This document shows positions 38,701 through 50,700 of a stretch of DNA of 64,000 nt, in pieces. The notes below the pieces were generated by a model. It had not been told where the DNA came from. It saw only the letters and a list, made by a program, of their open reading frames with translations, and did no database searches. This DNA comes from Athripsodes cinereus (Eukaryota > Arthropoda > Insecta > Trichoptera > Leptoceridae): NCBI GenBank assembly GCA_947579605.1, contig OX388321.1, positions 12,923,427-12,987,426 on the forward strand, read 5' to 3'. The stretch's first letter is position 1. Each line of letters opens with the position of its first letter. Position numbers and translations under genes: made by a program.

Positions 38701-41700
38701 CAAAGCCCAAATATATTACTTTGGTTTCAAAAACTTCTTCAGTTATTTCGTTACCTATAATAATTTCGCAACACAAGAAATAAAAACATAGTGTAATGTC
38801 CCGATAATCGGATTCAAAGGATTGAGTTTCATTATATTCTTTTGCATTATTGGTCTTACCTTCAAACCTCTCTAGTCCTTTGTACTGAGGCGTGAACATT
38901 TGATTGTAGTGTCCATTGCACACCACCACATAATCATATGAGCCGCTCTTCTCCTCGTCAGCCTTTACATCTCTGTACTCCACGTGCCAACCCTCGACTA
39001 CCTTTCTTATATTTGTTACATAGTGACGATACTGCAAATAAAAAATAAAAACTTTTTTTATAAGTTTTCGAGCATCGAAAAGCAAGATGTATAGGTATTC
39101 ATAGACCATTACTTATTTTTAAGTTTTAAGAATGACATTTTATTTTGATGTATGTTGGTAGATTGGTTTACTCATTCTATTGTAGGTTTTAATTATAACT
39201 GTGAGTTACTTTTTGAGTGCTCAAGATATGTACTCAAATAAATGTTGAAATAGCTTTATTTCTCGGATATTTCAGGAGTCCAAGGACTCCTATTTATCCG
39301 TTTAGGTGACAATTTATTAATATTTAAACTCTCTCTAGTCTAATACCACTATGTACTCAAATAAGATAAAATATGAGACAGTCTGTCGCGCCAGCTACCC
39401 CACTTGTGAAAAAAAATAGAATCGTATAAATACAAAAAAATAAGCACTTATTTATTTATTTATTTTGGTCAACAGAACACTACAGACAATACAATATAAT
39501 AATATGTTTAGTACAATAATCAACAATAAGTATACAATGCAATGTCCAGTTTATAAGTGTTCATATATTATTCTGTTAAATTAAATCAATGCCCAATTGG
39601 TTGTGATACATAATTAAAAACAATAATAAAAAAGAAATTAAGAGTAAAAACACAAAACTAATAATCGAAACATCACTTAAAGTCATGAATGAAAGAGTAA
39701 TAAGTATAATATTTAAAAGCGAAACATAAGTCCTGGTTATATTAGACTTGGATAATATTCAATAACAGTTGACCAAAAAGTTCGCTGTTCTTTCGTGAAC
39801 AAGGCTTCGATATTTATTATTTATTTCATTTTATTTATTTTATTTTTATTTATTTATTTACACAATATACGGCGTGAGCCTTTTACATGTTAACAAAAAA
39901 GTGTACCTAAGGAACAACAACAACAACAAAAAACAAAGTAATCGCAGTCTATACAAAACAATACACTACAAGTCAAGATTAACAACAAGATAATGTAAAA
40001 ACAATAATAAAAAATTGTATTCATAAATAAGGGCAATAAACAGAATCCAATAAATCTTTCAACAACTAAACGCGCTGAATTTACAATCCTACAATGGAAC
40101 TGCCGTAGTGCGGTGTCAAATAGAGACGATTTAATATTACTACTCAAAACTCACAAAATCGATCTTGCGTGCTTGTCTGAAACCTGGTATTCTCACAATT
40201 CTTTCGTTTCTTTTCCAGGATACAATTGTTATAGAGATGATCGTTCTGATGGTAGAGGTGGTTCTGCTCTTTTAGTTAGAAATTCTCTACCATCTAAACA
40301 AATATTTCTCCCTTTGCACCCAAAAATTCAAATAGTTGTTGTTTCAATATTTGATATATCTTTTGAATCAGTTTACGCCCCTCCTAGAACACAGTTCGAG
40401 TCTGTTTTTTGGACAGATGTCACTTCCAAGCTTCAAAAGTCGTATATGATTCTTGGAGATCTTAATGCTCACTCTTCTTCTTGGGGCTGCCATCTTTCGG
40501 ACACAGCAGGAAAAGCAGTTCTCAGTTTTGTAGACAGTATGAATCTATGCATTCTCAATAATGGTGATCCCACGAAATTCTCATCCTCACAACAAAATCA
40601 GAGTGCAGTGGATATTTCGATCTGCACAGGAGACATATGTAGCTTCATCAACTACCTGGATCATATTAGATGATCCTCATTCTAGTGATCACTTTCCAAT
40701 CATTATAGACATACGAAATGGATCCAAACGTTCATCTCAATATCGGTCTAAAACAAGGTTTAACACTGGAAAAGCCAACTGGGAGAGTTTCAGGGAGCAG
40801 TTGATGCTTAATGTGGGAGGGCTGGCGCCTCAGAAATTTGAGGGAGATATTGATGGGCATGCAGTGATGGTTTCAAAGATTGTCACAGACGCGGCAAATA
40901 TTGCAATTCCTATGTCAACCCCACGAAAATCTTTTACATACTCTCCTCCCTGGTGGGATAGCGAGTGCACACAGGTGGTTCATTTAAGGTCTCAAACGGT
41001 TAAAAATTTCGAAAAAAACATGTCACTAGAAAATTTTCTGAATGTTCGTAGTGTGCAGGCATGCACAAAGAAACTTCTGAGAAGGAAAAAAAGACAGGGT
41101 TAGGTCCAATTTTGCAATTCTCTATCACCAGATACTCAAACTTCAGAAGTTTAGGATTCAGTCCGAAAATTTAAAGGTTCGTATACCCTCAGACCAAATA
41201 AATCTGATCTCTCTTGGATGGATAGTTTTATCGACCAACAGGCACCTCCATATGTCCCAATCCACCAAGAGCTTGAAAAAAGGCCTGAAATTCAGTCTCA
41301 AATATGTTGTCTCACTGTTCCTTTTTCTGTTGACGAACTGTCCATCTCCATAAATTCGACAAAAGACTCTGCACCTGGGCCAGATTCGATTCCATATTCA
41401 TTTTTTCGAAATTTTCCAAAGGAATTTTTGCTAAAACTGTTAAATTTGTATAATCAAATTTTAAAGTTGGGAAAAATTCCAGATAGCTGGAAAAAACAAG
41501 AGATTGTCGCAATTTTGAAGCCTGGAAAGGATTCATTCTTAAGTTCATCATATCGACCCATTGCTTTGTCATGCTGCTTCTTGAAAATTTTGGAACGCAT
41601 GATTAAATACAGAGTGGAAAGATTTCTGGAAAGTAATGACATACTCCCACCATGGCAGTTTGGCTTCAGAAAGGGTAGATCATGCATTGATAGCTTAAGC

Positions 41701-44700
41701 ATTTTAGTTACCGATGTTCAGATAGCAAGAACAAATAAAAATGACCTGATTGCTTGTTTTCTGGATATCTCCAGTGCATACGATAGTGTCATCCTTCCCA
41801 TCTTACACGATAAACTAAGTTCCATCGGAGTTCCAGACTTGCTATGTTGTCTTATTTTTAATATAATGTGTGAGAGGTGTCTCATCTTTGAATCGGCAAA
41901 TGGTCTGGTGGAAAGAAGGGTTTACAGAGGCCTCCCACAGGGATCAGTTTTAAGTCCCTTGCTATTTAATGTGTACACTCTGGATATTCGAACATCCATC
42001 CACTCGTCCTGCAATATATTTCAATATGCAGATGACTTCGTCTTATATAGTTCTCATAATTCGATGCGTCTTGCGGTTGAGAATTTAGAGTCATCTCTTC
42101 GTTCTATCAATGACTGGTTGGAAATGCATGGCTTGTCTCTTTCTCCTACGAAGAGCCAAACAGTTGTTTTCTCTAATAAACACAAATCTCCTGGTTGCCA
42201 AATAAGCTGCAATAATATTTCAATTCCAATGAAGGAGCCAGTCAAATTTTTAGGCATGACACTTCACCGCAAACTTTCATGGAACTTGCACATTGAAAAT
42301 GTTATTTCAAAATGTGAAAAAAATATAAATATCCTAAGAGCTGTAACTAGAGTCTGGTGGGGTGCTCACCCTTCTACCTTGAGAACCTTATACTTTGCCC
42401 TAATTCGCTGTCATCTTGAATACGGGAGCTTTTTAATGGAACCTCTTCCAAACTATCTGTCCTTGAAACTTGACAGACTCCAATACAAATGCCTCAGACT
42501 TATTCTAGGAGCAATGAAATCATCTCCAGTAGTTGCTCTACAAGTGGAATGCGTCGATATGCCACCGTCACTCCGTCGGGAGTTTTTAGCCTTCAAATTT
42601 ATTATCAAAAGAATGTCACTCGACCACATCCTCATTGATAAATTACAATTATTACTGAGTCATTGCTTGAATGAGCCTTACTGGAGAAACAGGACGTACC
42701 CTCTGCTGTGTTCTTCTTGGGAATATACATCCCAGAAATGGTTCTTATCATACCAGACCCGTCCATCAAATATCGCAATACCTCCTGCCGTCAAAACTTC
42801 GAATATTGTTGAATCAATAGGACTAGACAGATCCATGTCATTACTCGATCCTCACATTGTTAATCAGTTATTTCTCCAAATTGTGCACAGTAGATGGCCG
42901 TCCTATGCATTATTTTACACAGACGGTTCCAAACTTCAGGATGGTAAGTGTGGTGCTGCCTTTTATACACCAAATCAGAACCTTGAAATGAAATTATGCC
43001 TACCGTCTGCTGCATCATTTTTTACAGCAGAGTGCCTAGCCCTCAAAGAGGCATTAAAAAACATTGTTGGTAATTCTCTTCCACGTGCTGTCATTTTCAC
43101 TGAATCGCTCAGTGTTGTATCCCACCTTCGTTCTAAAAATCACACTTCATCAAATAACCATCTCATCCTTGACATTAAAAGATTTCTGTGGGAGGCGAAT
43201 GAAAAAAATCTAGACATAGTGATATCCTGGATACCCTCGCATATGGGTATTAGTGGCAATGAGAGAGTGGACGATTTGGCTAGAGACGCTTGCCTCAACG
43301 GCTTGTCACCCCACGATTTTATTTTACCAGTTGAGGATTGCATCAATGCAGCTAAAATAATAACTTTGGAGAAGTGGAACTACATATATAATAACTCAGT
43401 AACTGGCTCTCACTATAGGTCAATTCAAACAAACATTCCATCTAGACCCTGGTTTCTGGACGCCAAACTGCCGAAACTTGATATTACTCTACTTTGCCGA
43501 CTGAGAATCGGTCACACTGTATTGGCCTCGCACCTGGCTAGAATTAATGTTGTTGACTCTCCGGATTGTGAATGTGGAGAGGATTCTGAAACGGCTGACC
43601 ACGTGTTCTTTGGTTGCCCCCTTTTGCCCAACCAAGAATTTATTTTTGAAATAAAAAAAATCTGCTCGACATTTCCTATATCAGTTCACTCCCTTCTCTC
43701 TCAAAATTCACCGATTATCAATCGAATTCTCATAAATCATCTTAAGAAATATAGTAAGAACATCTGATGAAATAAGAACATCTGATTATGTTTTGTGAAA
43801 TGTATTTTATTATGAAATTTAGGCATAATTCACTCGATTGCGGGTGCATTGCCGTAAAATGAAATAAGAAGAAGGGCAATAAAAATTATTCAATTTTGGT
43901 TTGTCAATATAAGTAAGTCAATACAAACAAGTACATAAGCATGTAAAAAATATGTCAAGAAATAAAATTTAACCAAGAATTTAATATGAAAAGGTCCATA
44001 CATAAAAATTAACAATAATGATGATTTATGTAAATGTCATTAGATAAAGTAAACAAATACAGTAAAAAAACAATTAGACATGAACAGACATCAACAAATA
44101 GAGCAAAACTTATCACAAATAGATATCAAGTATGTTGTCATAATATTCTTCTAACGATCCAATGAATGCCCATTGTCAGAGTACATATTTAGAAGAAAAT
44201 AATTGATCACGTCAGTTTTATATTTCTGAAAACTGTCGGCAGTGATGTCAGTACAGTCGCCCACCAAATTACCCAGTCTATGAATACGAACCATCGGTGA
44301 GTGAAACAAATAATTGTTTCTCGCATTGTGCTCTCGAAATAGTATCGACTGTCTAGTGCTAGTGCATCTGGTAGGAACTGAATGAGTGCGAGGAGGTCTG
44401 GGGAATTAATTGCGCCATTTATTAATTTGTGCAGGAAACAAAGATCGATTATCTCTCTGCGATTCTTCAGGCTGGGTAGCCTAAGTTCTTCCATAAGAGC
44501 TGGGTTATCAATATTTTCAACCGGTATGCCCATCCTATAGTTGACGAGCCTCAAAAATTTTCTCTGCACCCTTTCAATGCTGTTGATGTGAATATCGTAG
44601 TCAGGAGACCATAATACTGAGTTGTATTCTAACAGGGGCCTCACCAGGGATACAAATAATAATCTGAGAGACTGAATCAACCGCAAGTCAACAGTGAGTC

Positions 44701-47700
44701 TAAAAACAAAACCCAAAGTTCTCATCGCTCTGCCAACAGATTCCTCTATATGCAAGTTAAAAGCAAGATTTTCAGAGAATGTGATTCCGAGGTCTCGTAT
44801 GCTTGATACGTTTTGGAGTTCAACATCATCAATGGAATATTTGAAAGTAATGTGAGATTTGGTTTTATAAAATCGAAAAACCTGACATTTTGCTATATTT
44901 AAATTAAGTATATTTTCTCTGCACCAGTTATTCAAATTATCTAGGTTATTTTGCAATGTGAGGCAGTCGTTATTACTATTTATAGTTTTATATAGCTTCA
45001 AGTCGTCTGCAAATAACAAGACCTCTATATCTCCGAAAATCTTTACTATGTCATTTACAAACATATTAAACAATATTGGTCCTAAGTGCGATATTTGAGG
45101 CACCCCACTGTGTGCGTAAATTGGATTAGAGGTACAATTACCAATCTTAATTTTTAGGATTCTATCCTTAAGATAGCTCTCCAACCAACAGTGAAAAGTT
45201 CCGCCAACTCCATACCCACGTAACTTCCGAAGTAGCAGGTCATGTGACACCTTGTCAAAAGCTTTTGAAAAGTCCGTGTATATGGAGTCGACTTGACCTC
45301 TATCAGAAAGAGCATTCACTATGTGATTTTGATATATCAGTAGGTTTGTGAACGTAGATTTTTTTGGAATAAAACCATGTTGTGATGTGGTAATAATTTT
45401 GTTAATACAATGACTTATTTTTTTAACTATGATCGATTCAAGGAGTTTAGGAATAGCCGATTAAATACATATTGTTCTGTAATTTGTGATAAGATTCTTA
45501 TCGCCTTTTTTTAAAAATTGGACAAATATATCCTGTTTTCCAGATACTTGGAAAACTTCCTGAGCTTAATGATAAATTAAATAAAATGTGGAAATGATTA
45601 ACCATAATATCAATGCAATTCTTTATGAATATATTTGGAATACCATCCGGACCAGCTGTTTTTGAGATGTCCAAGTCAAGAATCGCACGTTTGACCTCGT
45701 CAGTGGTAATTGTTAAGTTGGGCAGATCAATGGTCGTGTCGAAGGAAAAATCGAAGTCGGTATGTGAGAGAGGCAAATCGTAAACGCTCTGAAAAAATGA
45801 AGCGAATAGATCAACCGCACTCTGGACTGAATTTGAATACTGGTCATTGTAAAAGAATTAATTAAAATAAAACACTTATTAGTAGTATATCCACGGTGAC
45901 TTTTTATTGGACGCGAGCCGGCTTTCAAGAGCTTCCGCTCTCATCACTTTTCGCCAGCCTGATGATGAGAGCGGAAGCTCTTGAAAGCCGGCTCGCGTCC
46001 AATAAAAAGTCACCGTGGATATACTACTAATAAGTGTTTTATTTTAATTAATTCAACATGAATTTCCACCAAGTACCGTCGGTTGAAAATATCAACTTTA
46101 TCATTGTAAAAGAGATTAGAAGGTATCTCGACTCGATCTTCCCTCAAAGAATTGACATACTTCCAAAGACCCTGAGAATCCTTAGGCAAACTGTTCTCAA
46201 TGGTGGCCATATGCTGAGTGTAACACGTTTTGGATAGAGATGAGCATTCACTTCTTAAGTTAGTTATAATCATCAATATTTGAAGTCTCCTTATATCTCT
46301 TATGTGCAAGCTTTTTTTAATACTAGGTGTTTTAATTCAGCATTAAACCATTTGGGTTACTTTGATGGTTTTATACTTTTTTTAGGAATATGTTCATCAA
46401 TACAAGTATTCAAATTAGAATAATACTGTTCAACCACACTGTTGAAATCTGTATTACCCTGTAAAAATGAAAAATCCATATTATTTAAGAAATTGTTTAC
46501 AGAAAGATAATCAGCGCCATGGAAATCAAGTTTTACAATTGGTTCAGCATTCGAAGTAAACAATTGAGACCTAATAGAGATATCGAGAGGAGGGTGGAAG
46601 ATATCCAATGGGAGCAATTCAGAGGACGATTTATGCACAAATGTATTATTGGGATCAGAAGAGAATACCAGATCCAGAGTTCTGTTTTGGTTGTTAGCGA
46701 TGTTATTTATTTGTAGAAGACCAAAATAATTTGCCATGTCTACTAACTCTGCAGCTTTTACATTGTTAAGATTGTTAGCTATTTGCAAATTAATTTGGGA
46801 TTGATCTTCATCTTTTCCCACCACAGTTTTCCATTTACAGTCAGGTAAATTGAAATCCCCTACTAAAACTAGTTTCTCTCCTATGTGTTTAGATCGAATG
46901 AACTCTATTTCATTATGATAACTTTTGTACAGAGCAACATCCGAATTAGGTGGTATATATGTACAGCCGAATATAATCGTTTCATGAGGAAGTTTGACAG
47001 ATACAAACACTTGTTCAATATTATTTGATTTAATAGGTAGTTTTTTGCTCTGTAAAGATTTATTTATTGCAATTAAAACCCCTCCTCCCCTCGATTTACC
47101 ACTTGTATGTTCATTACGATCCACTCTATACACATTATGTTCATTAAAACCCAATTCAGATGTACTTATGCAAGAATCCAGCCAAGTCTCTGTCAGCAAA
47201 ACTATATCATGACCGAAGAAAGGCGTGGAAAGGCGAAGCTCATTGAGCTTTGTCTTTACGCCCCGGACATTCTGGTAGTAACAACAGAGTTTTTTGAAAA
47301 ATCAGAATTGACAATTTTAGGGCTACCTTTAATATATTTGATAGTCATATTTTTTTCTCCATTCTGGATTCTTGCATTCAGTTCTTCCTTCAACTTAATA
47401 AAGTGATTTCTTTGAATCACAGTCTGATCACGATACACCTTAATACCAGTTGACATTTTCATTCGATTCTTTACAATCTCACCAGACTGATTGGAATTTT
47501 TAAGAATTACTTTTATAGGACGTGTCTTGTTTTGGTTTATTTTTCCCAATCTAAAGCATTTCAGATCAGTACGGTTGATTGTACGGTCAGCTTCCTTTAG
47601 TATATTGTAAACTTTATTTCCATCGTCTCTAACAATGTCTTCATGTCTGTCGTATGGACTCTCTTCAATATTACACAAGATAATATTATTTCTTCTTCTA

Positions 47701-50700
47701 CTCCTTTCCTCGACTTCGTTAGCGAATGAATCCATCTCCGCGATGTTGCACACAGTATCTCTAGACTCTAATTTGTTGACCTTGTTTTCAAGATTGCAGA
47801 TTCTTTCCTTAAGTATGGTATTTTCAGCTACCAATTCATCGATAAAGCCAAGTTTCTTTGTAAGTTCATCAACTTTATTTAGTAAGTCGTGATTTTGCAT
47901 TAGCAGTTGATTCTTAATATCCATGATGCCATCGTGTAAGCCTGATAGGTACTCCTTAAGAGAATCGTCAGTATAATTTATACTTCGTTCTTAAGCGCAT
48001 TGTTATGAAGCTTCTTATTTACCTCGCTAGATGGTGATGTGGATCTTTGTGTGGAATTCCTATTATAATTTTTAGTCTGAATAATTATTCAATTGATTGT
48101 CTGTGTTTATTTTTGCTATCGCTAGATGTCGCTGGTGATTTTTTATTATTGACCTGGTTTGCACCTGTGGTTGATATACTTCCATCGTTATACTAGTAGA
48201 CTATTATAATTATTTGAAAAAAAAAGTTGCGATGTCGCTGGGAATCGAACTCACGCCTCCAAAACCATCGATAGTACCGGCGTCTCAACCGACTCGGCTA
48301 TTTATTTATTTATTTATCTTACAACACACAGCGTGAGCCTTTTACATGTTAATCAAGCAGTTTAACAAAACAACAAACACAAACAGATATAATAGTCAAA
48401 ACGGGTGGATAGCCAAAATAAAAAAATAAAATAATAATATAATAGTCAAGAATACATTATTATATAGATTTGAAGTGAAAATTTAATGAAGCAACAGTCA
48501 ATAATAAAAAAAGGACAAAGCAAAACAAAAGAAGTCAATAGGAAACAAAATGTCAACGATAAAAAAAATTGCATTAATTATATCAATTCAAACAAGCATG
48601 AATATGTCAAAATAAAAATAAAAAATCCGATCAGAAAGATAATATTTTGATAATATGCAATTAGGATGATTAAAATGTCAATAAATATAGTACAAAACAA
48701 ATTATATTAATTAGATTATTAAAAAATAGAATGGTTTAAAATATTTGCTATAAAAACCATTGATAAAAACAAAGAAAAATGAAGTGTCAACAAAATAAAA
48801 AAAAATTAAACTGTCAATGAACTGTCATAATATAATACATTGATGAATACATGATCAAATGTATAGGAAAAACACAATTTTGATTCAATTTTTGCATGTT
48901 AAATAAAAAAAAAATAGAGATGGAACGTCTTCCAATAAAATGAGGTATGTATCATTCTGTCCAACGAACCAAAGAGCCCAATGTCAGTTTACATTTGAGA
49001 AAAATAATTATTCATTACGTCAGATTTAAATTTGCGAAAACTGTCGGCAACGATGTCAGTAAAGTTACTCACCAGGTTACCTAGTCTGTGGATGCGAATC
49101 ATTGGTGAATGAAATAAATAGTTGTTTTTAGCATTCTGTTCGCGAAACAACACAGACTGTCTAGTGCACCTGGTTGGGACGTTAAATTGAATGAGTGCTA
49201 GAAGATCCGGGGAGTTTATTGCTCCATTTATTAATTTGTGGAGAAGACAAAGATCACTAATCTCTCTGCGGTGTTGTAGGCTAAGTAGTTTAAATTCTTC
49301 CATGAGGGCAGGATAATTAATGTCTTCAATCGGTATTCCTTTCTTGAAGTTTATCAACCTCAAAAACTTCCTCTGCACCCTTTCAATACTATTGATATGA
49401 ACTGCGTAGTTGGGAGACCATAGGACCGAGTTGTATTCCAACAATGGCCTTACAAGGGATACAAACAGCAATCTATAAGACTGAATCAACTTCAAATCAA
49501 CCGTTAACCTAAATACAAAACCCAGGACTCATGACATGCATGTGACGTAGGCGACGTAGATGTTGTACATAAAGTACTGTATGACAGTAACTAATAAATT
49601 AGCTACCCGCTTTGTTTAAAAGTAATATTATTGATGCTCGCACTGTTGCACTATTTTATATGAGTTGATATGTCATATAAAGGTAAAATAAATGGAATTT
49701 ATATACCTTCCAGAGGTGTCGAGTTGTTTCCGTGTGATTAATTGATGCGCGGCGTATTATACCTACTATGGCTTTTATCACTTAGGTATTTCAACTTATA
49801 ATACCTACGTTTAAAAAAATATATAATGCGGAGTAGACAAGAGTACGTTCGTACTAATCATAGTGTTGTTGTTGTTCCAGATCCAATAATATTTATCAGA
49901 TTTGCGTAGGTGCAAGGTATATTAATAATATACCACATAGGTATGTAATTCAACAGAAAAACACACTAAGGAAACCAACCATAATTTCCGACTTGCGGCT
50001 ACTTCATAATTTAAACATAGTTTTAGGATTTGTCAATTCTTATAAACATACAAATTACACCATAATAGTGATAAAAAGACGTTTATTTTGACGTAATTCA
50101 CAATGTCACGAGAAACGCTTGTCAATAGAGATTCTCTGCCCACATAATAATAGCTTTTATAATATATACATTACTAATAACCGTATTACATACTCATCTC
50201 ATACCTATTGTAAACTTTGAAACTGACGTCGCAAAGTCCACTAATTACGCAGCGAACTTTCCTATAAAACGAATACCCGAAAATGTCTACCAAATAGTGT
50301 CATTTTGGAGAGTGAATCTTTTAAGATGTTTTAACATAATACAATAATTATGAAAAATCGGATAGGACATGAAAGTAATTTAATTTTGTGATACTGATGC
50401 ATGCACGCTTACACTTTTTTGAACTGAAACCTTTGGTTAGACTTATATGTTTCTGTATTGTGCTATAATGTAAGCATGGCTTTATGTTTGCACTTTTCAA
50501 AAACTAGCTTCTCTAAGAAATATATTTAAAATATCTTACAAAATTCGCTCACTCTTAACATATTTTTAGCATTTCGAAAACAATTACTTTTTAATGATTT
50601 ATTTGTGGTTAACCCATAGTACATTTATTTACATAACTTTTATGGAATCTCTGTAGAGATAGTTTATTATGAAGATATTTTTATTAATAATAATATTATG

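Larger units (their letters stand above)
40041..43871 (+). mobile_element. I-like LINE with RNase H, 12-bp target duplication
   Basis: The insertion is bounded by the direct repeat AAGGGCAATAAA at 40029-40040 and 43872-43883. It begins inside ORF2 (ILQWNCRSAVSN), so it is 5'-truncated. It ends in the 3' UTR, TTGCCGTAAAATGAAATAAG. Endonuclease, RT, RNase H and a Cys/His block follow in order, which places it in the I-type group of LINEs. It is opposite in strand to the LINE B it interrupts. Confidence 0.88.
39838..47990 (-). mobile_element. LINE B, nearly full-length two-ORF non-LTR retrotransposon, interrupted twice
   Basis: The minus-strand element has ORF1 (47924-47256), ORF2 endonuclease (about 47310-46357), RT (45776-44207) and a 3' UTR ending in the repeated TTTATT-type tail at about 39838. 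The 3' end block GCGTGAGCCTTTTACATG recurs at 48330, where a second, truncated copy ends. An I-like LINE (40041-43871) sits in the 3' UTR and a Penelope-like palindrome (45857-46100) sits between endonuclease and RT. It occupies most of FMO-2 intron 2. The exact 5' end was not determined. Confidence 0.8.

Noticed and set aside
41312..41702. Minus-strand frames over the I-like LINE
   Set aside because: They are antisense to a clear RT domain on the plus strand.
47635..47892. Leucine/serine-rich plus-strand reading frame
   Set aside because: It is the antisense shadow of the coiled-coil ORF1 of LINE B.
48231..48302. Functional tRNA gene on the minus strand
   Set aside because: The 5' edge is cut by a LINE tail and the acceptor stem is not closed; it is a SINE fragment.
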